Source of the DNA: Brachionus plicatilis
Lineage: Eukaryota; Rotifera; Eurotatoria; Ploima; Brachionidae
Reading direction: 5' to 3'
Assembly: GCA_010279815.1 (NCBI GenBank)
Contig: QEOQ01000226.1
Coordinates: 2,134,905 to 2,198,904, forward strand
DNA length: 64,000 bases
The position numbers were made by a program, and so were the translations under genes. Each line of letters starts with the position of its first letter. Position 1 is the stretch's first letter. The notes below the pieces were generated by a model, which saw nothing but the letters and a program-made list of their open reading frames with translations, searched no databases and was not told where the DNA came from. Shown one piece after another: positions 1 through 10,248 of the stretch.

Positions 1-3000
1 AAGTGATTCCTGAAATATTATCAATGAGGCTAAAATTTTTTATTAGATAAACATTTTGTTATTTGATTTTGACTTACTTTCCCACAAATAAATGTGATAG
101 AGAAAAAATCGTCCCAAAAATTCCGTCAACTGCTTATTTAATTTTAGACCTACGGGAACTCCCATTAATGTAGTTATTGTAGAACTAAGAAAAACCATTA
201 AATTCTGAAAAATAAATATTAAATAAATTACAAAAAAATAAAATCAACAATTCAATTTATATCTATTTTCCAAAAAAAATCCGATTTTTTTTCAATCATT
301 CGGAATAGATTTTCTAAGATAGGGTCAATTAATAGAATCAAAATAAGTTTGGTTAAAAAACTTGACTTTTTCAAGAAACATACTTTATATGACTATGCTT
401 TTGCTTCTTTTTGGAATAATTATTATTAAATTCTGTTTAAGAAATTAGTTTTTTTTAAGAAATTAGTTTTAGTAAAACTAATTTCTTAAATCTTTTAAGA
501 AAAAAAAATCAATTCCATTTAAAAAATTTCAGCTTAAAATTTAAAATTTAAATTTAAAGCATATTTTCAAAGTAAACATTCAATGTTAATTTCAAGTTTT
601 GGTATCTGCAAATATGTGCAAATTTTTATGCATGCAGAATAATGCACAATACTCTGGTATGGTTAGAATGGTTTTCTACACACTAGATTATGTCTCTGCA
701 TTCAATTTTCTTTTAAAAAGGCTTAAAATTTTTTTTTAATATTTTTCAAAATGATCATGAAAATTTGATTAAATACTTAATTTTGCGGAAGAATATTCAG
801 TTAAAGAAATTTTTTGCTAAAAGACACTTAAAAAAATGATCTAAAAAATACATTGAAGTCTTGTTAATATGGACCTGGATCAAAATATATTTAAGAGTAA
901 AATATAAGGTGTTTTCACCCTTGGCGCCAAAAAAAAAATTTTTTTCCCATTTTATTTAAAATGTTTGAAGGGAGACGATATCACTAAATTTTTTAATTTC
1001 TTGAATTCACTTGAAAATGTTCTACTTTGGTTGGAATTTTTTCTTCCTTAAATTTTGAAATGTTCTAGTATTTAGGTCAGGGTATGGGTTTAGATACAAT
1101 AATTTATAAAATATCCTAACCCTAACATTTTTTTTACTTTTCAAAAATTAGGGTACATATAAAATAGACGAGATAGAAAAAATCATATAAAGAAGAAATG
1201 TCACATAAATCAAATTATTTTTTTAAAGATAAATAAACATGTAAAAATGAGAAAAAAATTTTTATTTATTTTTTTAATTTACTTTAATCAATCCTACATT
1301 GATAAAAAAAGAGAACAATTCATAGATCTAATCCATCTCATACCATTTGCCAGCTTACCTTTCATTTTTACAATTATTTTATCCTTTGATCAATGATAAT
1401 CAATATCATCAACCATGCATATGATAAAAAATAGCTTTATCTAGGAAATTTATTTATTTGTTTATCTGTATCGAGCTAATGTTTCTTCAGAAAGGAAAAA
1501 ATAGCATATACAATTAGTACAGACTAGTGTTGCGCATATTTTGTCCCGAGTCGACTCGATTTTTTTACAGTCGACTCGAAAATATTTTTTTAAAAATTAA
1601 ATTGAAAAGAAAAGTTTTAAGTTGTATTTTTCTACATAAATAACAAAGAAACTGCAAAGTCGATTTAGCTAAGTCGTTGTTTAATTTTGTTGAGTCGACT
1701 CGACTTTGAAAAAAATTTAGTCGACTCTAAGCTTAAGTTTCTCAAAAATAAATTAGATATCATACTTTATGATTTTTTGTATCTAAAAAACTAACATTAC
1801 ATAATTTTATGTTTTTATTGTCTTTTTCAAAACTTATTTTTTTCAAAATTTTTCTTAATGTTTTTTTTTAGCTAATCTTTTTATCTGTTTTTTTTCTACC
1901 TCGTCCATATAAAAGTTAAGGGCTTTTTTATTTCTGTTTTTTTTTTTTTAAATAATATTTTAAATATCATTTTAATTTTTAAAAGAAAATGTAATAAAAT
2001 TAAATACCGAATATTTACCTGCATTAAGCAATTAATTGTTGAACTTAACCATTCAGCTGCATCAAAATAAGGATTGAAAATCAAAAAGGCTGAAAAAAGG
2101 AATCCAATCCACCAGTCTGCAATTATGCTGAAAACGCGCGATCTTCGTCTTTGTATAAGAAAAAAATTATTTTTCTGTCAAAAATTTTCTCATTTTAACT
2201 CTACCTAATGGAATTTTTGTCAATAAACAAAATAATGTACAAAAAGTAAACAGTCTGTATTAAATTATCAAGCAAATTCGAAAATTGGCTAAATTTCGAA
2301 ATCAATTTATGTTGATTCAATCTAAAAAAATAATCCAATTTTGTAACCAAGGACAATTATTTAATTAATTTAAAGTAAAATTTAAAGAAAATCTTTAGCC
2401 CTAAGTTGATAAAGACATCCGATCTCTGACTAATCAACTGATAGTAATGTTTCAAGAATATGCCAAGACTTGTAATCATCTTTTTTTTGGCAATGTCTAG
2501 CCTAAACTGTCTTGAAATAGTCCTTAAATTGAACCAAATTTTGACAGATGACTTGGTTCAAAATTTCTACTCTAAATACAATCTTAAATTCAAACGCTTA
2601 CTTTTCGAAGACTACTACGTGTTTGATCACGATGAGCCGCAACGATCCAGAAGATCGTCTGATTACATCACAATTCTAAACAAAAAATTAACTAATGACT
2701 CAGTAATCAAATGGTTTCAGATTCAAAAAAATTTAAAAAGAGTCAAAAGAGATTTTTTTGATTTGTTTCAACCAGGCCAGGAAGAAAACGAAATGATTTT
2801 GAGTGATCACTTTGAAATTCCTTTTTTAAAATATGAAAATCTGAAAAATATATTCAATCATCAGAATAAAGATGACCAATTTCTTAATAAATTATTGATG
2901 TGCGAGTTGGGCAGTGTGGACTTTAATGACCCGCAATGGTCGCTCCAATGGTACATAAATGACGGCTGTGAGCAAGGCTTTCACTTGAACATTACCAAAG

Positions 3001-4752
3001 CATGGTCACTGGGCTACACTGGCAAAGGCGTTGTTTTGAGCATAATTGATGATGGATTGGAGAGAAAAAATTTTGAACTAGCAGAGAACTATGACGCCTT
3101 GGCCAGCTACGATCTAAATGATGATGACAGTGATCCAGAGCCAAGATACGAATCCAGCAATGAAAACAAACATGGTACGCGTTGTGCAGGAGAAATAGCT
3201 GCCAAGTCAAACAATTCTTTTTGCGGAGTTGGTGTGGCCTATGACTCGCGCATTGGTGGCATTCGTCTTTTGGACGGAAAAATAACAGACAGACTTGAGG
3301 CCGAGGCTTTGGCTTTTAACATAAATTACATAGACATATTCAGCGCCTCTTGGGGACCATTGGACGATGGCAAGACAGTGGATGGACCGGGTGTACTAAG
3401 CCGAAGAGCTTTCAAGAACGGAATCAGGTACGGCCGAGCCGGAAAAGGGACTGTGTATGTGTGGGCAGCTGGCAATGGAGGCAGACTCGATGATAACTGC
3501 AATTGTGATGGATACACATCTAGTATTTACACAATAACCATTGGAAGCATAAATCAGGATGGAGAAATGTCGGTTTTTAGCGAGAAGTGCTCTTCCATTT
3601 TGGCATCGACCTTCAGCAGTGGCAAAGTTCACCAGAATGGAATAATTACAAGTGATTTACACAATAGATGTACCAGACGCCATACTGGTACTTCTGCATC
3701 GGCGCCAATAGGTGCCGGAATAATAGCTCTTGCTCTGGAGGCAAATAGAAACTTAACATGGAGAGATGTTCAGTATTTGATTGTTTTGACATCAAAACCT
3801 TACAAATTGGCATCTGATGATTGGACCAAAAATGGAATCGGAAGATTTGTCAGCCATAAATTTGGCTATGGTCTAATGAATGCAGGAAATATGGTGGAAA
3901 TGGCACTCAAATGGCCTAATGTTGGCCAACAATTAAAATGCGTATCTATGAAATTAGATTTAAGTAAAATACCGAAAAAAAGCGTTCAATTATTTAGTTT
4001 AGAGTATTCTAAGTGTAAAAATATAAATTATATTGAGCATGTTCTTGCTCGTTTGACACTCAGTTCGGGTGTCCGCGGTAAATTAAAGATTAATTTGATA
4101 TCACCAACAGGGACTAGATCCAATCTGTTGGATTTTAGGAAGCATGATTTTAGTCATTATGGGTTCAAATCGTGGCCTTTTATGAGTGTTCATTATTGGG
4201 GAGAGAAACCGGATGGTCTTTGGTATTTGGAAATTTTGAATAAAAGTAATTTTGATGCTTTTTTGGATGAATGGAAATTAGTTATTTATGGAGTTGAATA
4301 TGTTCCAAGATTATTTTTTGAATAGAAACTCACTTTTCAAGCTTCCTGGCATACAAGTTTTGTGATGAATTTATCCATGTTTTTGTATGTGGATGAAAAT
4401 TTGATCCAGGATCATACAAAAATATTATGTAATCATTACAAGTGTTTGTTTCCTTTCCGTTTTTGAAAATTTTTAGCTCAGTTGACTTTAGTTGTGGATC
4501 GAAGTTAATCAAAATTTGTTCATTCAATTCACAATTTGTAAACTTGAGTTCGAAAATGTTTGATTTTTTGGTTAAATTGGCTATGTTGACAAATTCATGA
4601 TTTATTTTAGAATCCTTTATAAAATATTCGTAAATTAATTGATTGTTTTTTTCGGTTCTGTTCACAACGCCGAATAGTTTGTTGCTTTTTTTTAAATATT
4701 TTGGTAATGTTAATGGAATAAAAAATTTTAAAATTTTTTTTGAATCGCTCAT
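1..4752 (-). CDS. PIGQ: PIGQ, GPI-GlcNAc transferase subunit (5' part; 3' end outside window)
   Basis: PIGQ/Gpi1 is a multi-pass ER membrane subunit of the complex that transfers GlcNAc to phosphatidylinositol, the first step of GPI-anchor synthesis. I assembled it from exons 4752-4334, 2321-2205, 2148-2019, 204-78 and, tentatively, 29-1. Junction phases agree (2, 2, 0, 1) and donors are GTGAGT, GTAGAG, GTAAAT and GTAAGT. Exon 1 starts at ATG 4752 and encodes 139 residues with a KFFIP...FGVV start and an IIFLYDP stretch, like the N-terminus of animal PIGQ. Exon 3 gives the membrane stretch ADWWIGFLFSAFLIF. Exon 4 reads GVPVGLKLNKQLTEFLGRFF followed by LYHIYLW, the diagnostic block of the family. 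The N-terminal region is shorter than in human PIGQ. Intron 1 (2322-4333) contains a whole convertase gene on the other strand. Exon 4 identity is firm; exons 1-2 rest on weaker similarity plus phase and splice-site agreement; exon 5 is uncertain. Confidence 0.8.
205..2018 (-). other. PIGQ intron 3 (non-coding)
   Basis: A/T-rich sequence between the GTAAAT donor after exon 3 and the TTTTTCAG acceptor before exon 4. It holds the GTCGAC palindrome cluster near 1547-1728 but no open reading frame with coding character. It is much longer than the other introns of the window except PIGQ intron 1 and synaptotagmin introns 1 and 2. A small exon hidden inside cannot be excluded. Confidence 0.6.
1547..1728. 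repeat. Cluster of GAGTCGACTC palindromes, probable decayed MITE
   Basis: Four copies of a GTCGAC-centred palindrome lie at 1547-1558, 1569-1579, 1692-1704 and 1718-1728. They form an inner and an outer pair facing each other around an A/T-rich core, as in the subterminal repeats of a foldback element. A related AGTCGACT stretch occurs near 35993-36003. I found no clear target duplication, so the class is open. Confidence 0.4.
2460..4325 (+). CDS. Furin/PC1-type proprotein convertase (kexin-like subtilase), single exon
   Basis: A 621-residue calcium-dependent serine endoprotease that cleaves secretory precursors after basic pairs in the secretory pathway. Residues 1-18 look like a signal peptide. 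A prodomain follows with basic sites RSRR (62-65) and RVKR (94-97); the second is the expected autocleavage site. The S8 domain carries Asp197 (IIDDG), His238 (KHGTRCAGE), Asn339 (AAGNGG, oxyanion hole) and Ser412 (GTSASAP). A P domain runs from about 485 to 615 and the protein stops just after it, with no cysteine-rich region or membrane anchor, so it is probably soluble. PC2 has Asp at the oxyanion position; Asn here argues for the furin/PC1 side. The usual RRGDL motif of the P domain is not present (an RGKL stretch is near 539). The gene has no introns and lies wholly inside PIGQ intron 1, antisense, ending 8 bases before the PIGQ donor. Confidence 0.95.
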   Translation: MPRLVIIFFLAMSSLNCLEIVLKLNQILTDDLVQNFYSKYNLKFKRLLFEDYYVFDHDEPQRSRRSSDYITILNKKLTNDSVIKWFQIQKNLKRVKRDFFDLFQPGQEENEMILSDHFEIPFLKYENLKNIFNHQNKDDQFLNKLLMCELGSVDFNDPQWSLQWYINDGCEQGFHLNITKAWSLGYTGKGVVLSIIDDGLERKNFELAENYDALASYDLNDDDSDPEPRYESSNENKHGTRCAGEIAAKSNNSFCGVGVAYDSRIGGIRLLDGKITDRLEAEALAFNINYIDIFSASWGPLDDGKTVDGPGVLSRRAFKNGIRYGRAGKGTVYVWAAGNGGRLDDNCNCDGYTSSIYTITIGSINQDGEMSVFSEKCSSILASTFSSGKVHQNGIITSDLHNRCTRRHTGTSASAPIGAGIIALALEANRNLTWRDVQYLIVLTSKPYKLASDDWTKNGIGRFVSHKFGYGLMNAGNMVEMALKWPNVGQQLKCVSMKLDLSKIPKKSVQLFSLEYSKCKNINYIEHVLARLTLSSGVRGKLKINLISPTGTRSNLLDFRKHDFSHYGFKSWPFMSVHYWGEKPDGLWYLEILNKSNFDAFLDEWKLVIYGVEYVPRLFFE

Positions 4753-5452
4753 TAGATTAATAATTGCTCATGTGAGCTCTAGAAAATAAAAAATATATAT
4801 TTTAATATTTAATAAATTTTTTTTTTTCGATTTTTTAATAAAAGATAAATTCATTTTTGTAATCAATTTATTCTATTGTTATAAAATCAATATTTTGAAA
4901 TATTATCTTGAAAAATTTCTAGGGGACTGTGAAAGTTTTTCAATTGATACGATCAAATTTTAAAAATATCAATTAATTCCATTTAAATTTTCTTTTTTTT
5001 CTTATGCAAATCAAAACTAATACTGATAATAAAAGGTTTTCTTATTTACAAAAAAATACAATAAATTATTTAGTAAAAAAATTTCTTTTTTATGAGCTTT
5101 AATTTTTAGCAACTAAATTAATTTATTGTTGATTTTTTCAATACTTATTTTGATTTTTAGAAAAGAAAATTTGATACCGGATTTATATAGAACTTCTATG
5201 TAATATACATGTAGACTAATTATTGATTTTATTTAATTCATTCAATTCATATTCATTTAGAATTTAAGTAATATTGAAGAAAAAAATTATTTTAAATTTT
5301 CCACTATGTTAATAATGGTATTTTATATTAAAAAAGTTAAAAAAAATGAGTGCAAAATTTTTTTATTTGAAAAGAAAATTTATAAATTCCATAAATTATA
5401 ATATATAAGACTCTTTTGTCATGGTTTCATTTAAAATTAAAAAAAAAAAACT
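4753..5452. other. Intergenic, upstream of PIGQ and downstream of PIGZ
   Basis: About 700 bases of A/T-rich DNA between the PIGQ start codon and the PIGZ stop codon, both on the minus strand. It must contain the PIGQ promoter and the PIGZ 3' end. I see no coding sequence or clear element. Confidence 0.6.
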
Positions 5453-7531
5453 CTAATTTACAATTTGAAATAAACCAAGAGAAAAAGATTCCATAAATCG
5501 TTTGATTAAACCCATTTTTCTACATTGATTCTTATACATAGCTAATTTTAGTTTAGCTTCTTTACTATAAACCAAAGTATTCTCAAAATTGCACCTTAAA
5601 TAATTCAAATGATCTTTTAAATGTTCGAAGCTAATATGAAATCTAAATTCGTTAATTAAATTGTAATCCAAATACCTTTCACTTGTATTTCTAATGTTAT
5701 CATCGATAAGCAATTCTTTTTTTAAAATGGACGGAGTAACAATAAAGATCCCTAAATTTCCTTTACTTTCATTCTTTAACTTAAATACAAATTCTTTCAG
5801 TAGTTCTTTAGACGACAATGACATAAGGTCGTGAATTTCTCGCACTGGTTCATCAATTTTTTTTCCAATCTTTAACAATTCCAGCTTGTATCTGTTATTA
5901 TTAACCAATTGTACCTTAAACGGTGCTTGGACAAGATAGCGTGGAGGCATATATGTATGATAGTATATAACATGATAATTTTGGTCAACATTTGAAAGAT
6001 GAGTGAACATTTTTTGCACATGACTCAGCGAAGCCAGAACTCCTCCTTGGTGCATAAAGCCAAATACAATCAACAGAATAAAATTGAAAATGTACCATAA
6101 GTACCTCAAGTATTGGTTTCCTGTTTTACTGAATATAACATGGCTGGTCAAAAGACATGTGGGTATCAAAAGTGGTATCAAAAACCTAGGTTCTTTGTGC
6201 GACACTAAAGAAAAAACTGTCAATGGAACCAAGAATGAAAAAGCAAAAAAACAAAATAAATTATCTATGATCTTATTGAAAAAGTAAAAAAATTTATTGA
6301 GTATTAAAAGAAATTTTTCTTTCAGAGATGATTGTGTTCCATTTGTTACGGTCCTATCTTGGTCAGAAAATAAAAACTGATAGAAAAAATTAACATTTAT
6401 AATTATTAGTACAATAAAATTAAATCCAAATAAAAGAAAACAATTGACCAAATGCTGAAAAATAGAATGCTCACCATGTTCTTTTAATTTTTCACTATTT
6501 GAATTATAAGCAAAAAAATTATAAGGGGTAATGATCAATTTTAAAGATTTTAGAAAATTTAACGATTCATCTAGACTGTTAACTTTATAAAAATATAAAG
6601 TGTCTATAATTGAAAACATAATTGATAAAGGAACAAAAAATTTTCCTATTGACAAAGCTCTTTTAAACGAGTATAAAAAAAATTGGCGCATAGTACATGA
6701 ACTTAGACCATTTAAAATCCAGTAAAAAACTGGTACAAAAGCAAATATTAAAAAAGTTGGTCTATTAAAAATTCCTAAACACAAGCACACACCGATCCAT
6801 TCGGACAAATAGTTCCATTTGAATATTGCAAAGTATTTGAAGCGTTTTAGTGAGGAGTTTTTTGTTTTTGGACTTTGTTTATTTACCTGGAATTCATTTG
6901 AATTCGATGATATGACACTTTTAGTGGTTCCGTCTACTGATTCGATTAAGAATCGCTCATTGAGTACTTTTTGAGTTTTAATTGATTTAATAATTAAATA
7001 GATTAAAACGGAGAATAGAATAGTCTCAATTGAATTAGAAAAAGTTCTGGTCAAATAAACAATGGTGACATAAGAGCTGGCAAACATGAGGAGCACACTA
7101 TATTGGTCAAACTCGCATTGAGCACAAATTTTAAGCAAACAAAAGTCCACTATGAACGAATAAATAGTCATAAATAGTCGAGGATAATAAATTAAAGTAT
7201 TGGCTTGGACAGTCAGTACATTTGAGTTAGATGAGCTGGTCGGATTTAGAGTGTAGTCCTTGGTAGAGCCTAGACTGGATAGAATTTTTAGAATATAAAG
7301 TGGAATGCCGTAGAATAAATATGGAATGGCTATATTTCTGATCGGTTGCTGGTCATCTTTTAGCTGAAACTCCCAGGCACGAAAAATTTTTTCTGAACAA
7401 TTAAACAAATCGCCTGATATGATTTCGACTCCTTGGAAAAATTCGTCTGGATGAATGTAGCTTCGTTGACTGAATAATGTCAAGACTATTCGCGCTGTTA
7501 CCAGTAGAAGCCATTGTCGCTGCGAAAACAT
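5453..7531 (-). CDS. PIGZ: GPI mannosyltransferase 4 (PIGZ/Smp3 family, GT22)
   Basis: A 692-residue multi-pass ER enzyme that uses dolichol-phosphate mannose to add the fourth mannose to the GPI precursor. The GT22 signature HPDE is at 27-30, in the context YIHPDEFFQ that is typical of PIGZ/Smp3 rather than PIGB. Further family blocks are RTFSNSIET (about 162-170), the PYNFFAYN...EHGEH loop (about 336-355), SHKEPRFLIPL (about 444-454) and FGFMHQGGV. Many hydrophobic segments separate these loops. The single exon starts at ATG 7531. A hydrophilic Ser/Asn-rich insertion near 195-230 makes it somewhat longer than the human protein. The next gene downstream on the same strand is PIGQ of the same pathway. 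COX19 diverges from it 168 bases upstream. Confidence 0.93.
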   Translation of the reverse strand: MFSQRQWLLLVTARIVLTLFSQRSYIHPDEFFQGVEIISGDLFNCSEKIFRAWEFQLKDDQQPIRNIAIPYLFYGIPLYILKILSSLGSTKDYTLNPTSSSNSNVLTVQANTLIYYPRLFMTIYSFIVDFCLLKICAQCEFDQYSVLLMFASSYVTIVYLTRTFSNSIETILFSVLIYLIIKSIKTQKVLNERFLIESVDGTTKSVISSNSNEFQVNKQSPKTKNSSLKRFKYFAIFKWNYLSEWIGVCLCLGIFNRPTFLIFAFVPVFYWILNGLSSCTMRQFFLYSFKRALSIGKFFVPLSIMFSIIDTLYFYKVNSLDESLNFLKSLKLIITPYNFFAYNSNSEKLKEHGEHSIFQHLVNCFLLFGFNFIVLIIINVNFFYQFLFSDQDRTVTNGTQSSLKEKFLLILNKFFYFFNKIIDNLFCFFAFSFLVPLTVFSLVSHKEPRFLIPLLIPTCLLTSHVIFSKTGNQYLRYLWYIFNFILLIVFGFMHQGGVLASLSHVQKMFTHLSNVDQNYHVIYYHTYMPPRYLVQAPFKVQLVNNNRYKLELLKIGKKIDEPVREIHDLMSLSSKELLKEFVFKLKNESKGNLGIFIVTPSILKKELLIDDNIRNTSERYLDYNLINEFRFHISFEHLKDHLNYLRCNFENTLVYSKEAKLKLAMYKNQCRKMGLIKRFMESFSLGLFQIVN

Positions 7532-7699
7532 TTTTTTGATTTAATTTTCCAAAAATTGGAAAAATTGGAAAAAATTGTTAATTTTAAATTATGGAATTTT
7601 TGTTATTTTACTTATGAAAATTTAGCATTTTATTAATGTATTTTGAATGAATTATTTTTTTATTAAATTATTTATTTGAAATTAAAAAAAATTGGAAAT
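7532..7699. promoter_or_regulatory. Shared bidirectional promoter region of PIGZ and COX19
   Basis: Only 168 bases separate the ATG of PIGZ (minus, 7531) from the ATG of COX19 (plus, 7700). Both genes must start transcription within or next to this A/T-rich stretch. No clear TATA box or other factor site can be singled out in such composition. Confidence 0.6.
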
Positions 7700-7978
7700 A
7701 TGTCGTCAATGACATTTGGTCAAAAAATTTTTCAGCCAAAGCCGCCGATTCAAGGCTCCTTTCCACTTGATCATGAAGGCGAATGCAAAAGACCAATGCT
7801 TGAGTATATGCTTTGTATGCAAAGGGAAAAAAACGATAGCTCCAAGTGCCGTAGTCAGGCAAAAGAATACTTAAATTGTAGAATGAACAACAATCTTATG
7901 GACAAAAGGGATTTATCTTCGTTTGGTTACAATGATGAAGAAAATCAAGATCAGTCAGAGGAAAAAAAATCGACTTGA
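7700..7978 (+). CDS. COX19: COX19, twin CX9C cytochrome c oxidase assembly protein
   Basis: A 92-residue soluble protein of the cytosol and mitochondrial intermembrane space that supports copper delivery during cytochrome c oxidase assembly. It has the family start MTFGQKIFQPKPP followed by GSFPLDHEGECK, then two CX9C motifs: Cys29/Cys39 and Cys50/Cys60, which form the coiled-coil-helix-coiled-coil-helix fold through Mia40-dependent disulfides. The acidic, lysine-ending tail is variable in the family. The reading frame is open 8 codons further upstream to a TTG, but ATG 7700 gives the start seen in homologues. Single exon. An AATAAA occurs at 8010-8015, about 30 bases past the stop. Confidence 0.95.
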   Translation: MSSMTFGQKIFQPKPPIQGSFPLDHEGECKRPMLEYMLCMQREKNDSSKCRSQAKEYLNCRMNNNLMDKRDLSSFGYNDEENQDQSEEKKST

Positions 7979-10248
7979 AATTTAATTACTCAAATTTAGA
8001 ATTTAAAAAAATAAATTTTTTAAGAAAAAGTGTTTTTTATTCCATTTTAAAATGTTTTTTAATAATCAAAAAAATATGTGTATTTTAGCGACGATCATAG
8101 ATGCAAAGTTTTTTGTGAGATGATTTTTCACATGATTATTTTTTCTTTTTAAATGATTCTTCATTGTTTCAATTTACGCGATTATTTCCAAAATCGTCTT
8201 TAGAAAAATTATTTTTTATAAATTAAATAAATTGGTTTTTAAATTTAATATAAAAGTTTGAAAATTAATTTTTAAATCAACTATTTTTGATTGCTTTAAA
8301 AAAAACAATTTAATTAATTTATTAATGAACATTATATTATAAATATTAAATGATTTCAAGTTCATTTGAACTGACTTTAAGATTGTGACTTCTTCGTGAT
8401 TGTTATTTTAAAATAAATAAAAAGTAGAAATAAAATTTTTTTTTACAAAAAAATAATCCAAAAATAATAGACCAAAATTATTTTAATTTATTTTATTTAT
8501 TTTAATAAGATTATCTGTTATTTAATATAGTTAGGCTTTTAAGAATTCCAGTTTTGAGCTTTTATTTTAATTTTTGTTGTGAATTCTTTAATTCGTCATG
8601 CATTCTCAATTTTTTTCTTAAAGAAAAAAACAAATTTTAATCCAGTTTGAGATAAATAAGTGAAATATTAACTAAAAGAAGCTAAAAAACAGGGAATCAA
8701 AAATCTCGCAAAAAACGCCTTTTGTAATTATATATCACAATGCACATTCTCACGTCAAAAAATGTAACTCAGTATTCTAGAAATTAAAGGCAAGAAATAA
8801 CAGATTGGAAGAATCTGAACAAGAAATCAGCGTTTTTCTCATTTTTTCGCAAAATAAAAAATGGTCGAACTTATTATTAGAATTTTTTTATTAAATTAAG
8901 TTAAATAATGCTTAGTGTGCGCATTAGATTAGATTACACAATTAAAATTTTGAAATATTTAAATCAATAATTTTGGGCTTAGCTGGTCTCGGGAAAATGG
9001 AAGTTAAATTAAAAATTCGAAATTTACACAAATCAACACTATGACACTAAAAAATATACACAAATGTTTTCGAATTTCTCAAATATAAAATTTAATAAAG
9101 TAATCAATTAATGAATTTATTTAATCGGTACTGAATTGGAAGAAAAAATACTTTAGAGCAGTGGGGTTGCCTGTGAAATTGTCAAATCCAAAGATGTGAC
9201 ATGGCTTATCCGAGCACTTAGTCGATAAAAAAAAAAAAAAAATTCAATTATAAAAAAGCCCCTGAAAAAAAGAGGCATTTAAAAAAATGTCAGAAAAATG
9301 AATAAATTTTTTCATTAAATTTAACAAGCATGTTTATTTTTTAATATTTTATTTTCGAAATTATTGATTTGTAATGTAATTTGGACCATCAATAGCTGAT
9401 TAAAATTAATTCTTAGCGACTAATTTATTAGAAAAGAAATAATAAAAGAAAAAACGTGTTTTTGATAACTCAAAAATGAATTAATCCTTATTTTTCTAAT
9501 TTTTGAGAAAGTACCGGATAAAAAAAAATGTTAGATTTTAAAAGACAGCAAAATATTTTTTTATTTAAATCAATAACTAAAATGAAAAAATTTGTTCTCA
9601 TTGTTTAGATAATAAAACGATAATCAAATACAGATAATAAAATGATATTTTTTATTCAAGCTTTGAAAGTTTTAAATTAATTCTATTTTTATTTATTTGT
9701 CTTATTTGAACTTATCTAAATTTTTTTAAATTGATTTAAAAAACGGCGTTTTGAGTTTTAGCCTTTTTTTCAATTCGGCCACTTAAGTTTTTTTTTGGGT
9801 GAATTCTTAATAAAAAAATTTTATTAAAATTGTTTATTAGAAAATATTTTACAAGAGATAAAATTTAAAATAAATGAAAAATTGCCTAAAATTTGAGAAA
9901 TAAATCGAATTTGAAGCGTTACAAATATATCTCCCTTTTTCACAATCTGTATTTCGCATCATTTTCTAACCAAAATTAAGATTTATCTTAGTAAACTAAA
10001 CTAAAAATAAGGATTAATTTTAGGTTATTTGTGTCATCTTGATGCATTAATCCATCTAGTTTCATTAATTTCTATTAGGGTTTAAGTTTGATAGATTGAT
10101 AAATGTAGCTAAATAATTCCATTTCCTTTTCCTAAAATTTTACTTTTTTTCTAAACATGAGATGAGTGGGCTTTGATAAGAATATGTTTAGCTAAAATAT
10201 TGGTAACGCATTTGGAAATAAAAAATAAATATAAACTAAAAAAGTAAG
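7979..10248. other. Non-coding region between COX19 and the synaptotagmin gene
   Basis: The two genes converge on this 2.3-kb stretch, so it holds both 3' ends. It is A/T-rich with short homopolymer runs. An AAACGGCGTTTT motif near 9741 resembles the hairpin at 23733-23808. I see no coding sequence. Confidence 0.55.

Noticed and set aside
2992..3632. Minus-strand frames inside the convertase gene
   Set aside because: They are antisense shadows of conserved catalytic sequence, with no splice or start context.
2460..4325. Assignment of the convertase to PC2
   Set aside because: PC2 has Asp at the oxyanion position; this protein has Asn339.
7676..7699. Upstream TTG as the start of COX19
   Set aside because: ATG 7700 gives the MSSMTFGQ start expected for the family; nuclear genes rarely start at TTG.
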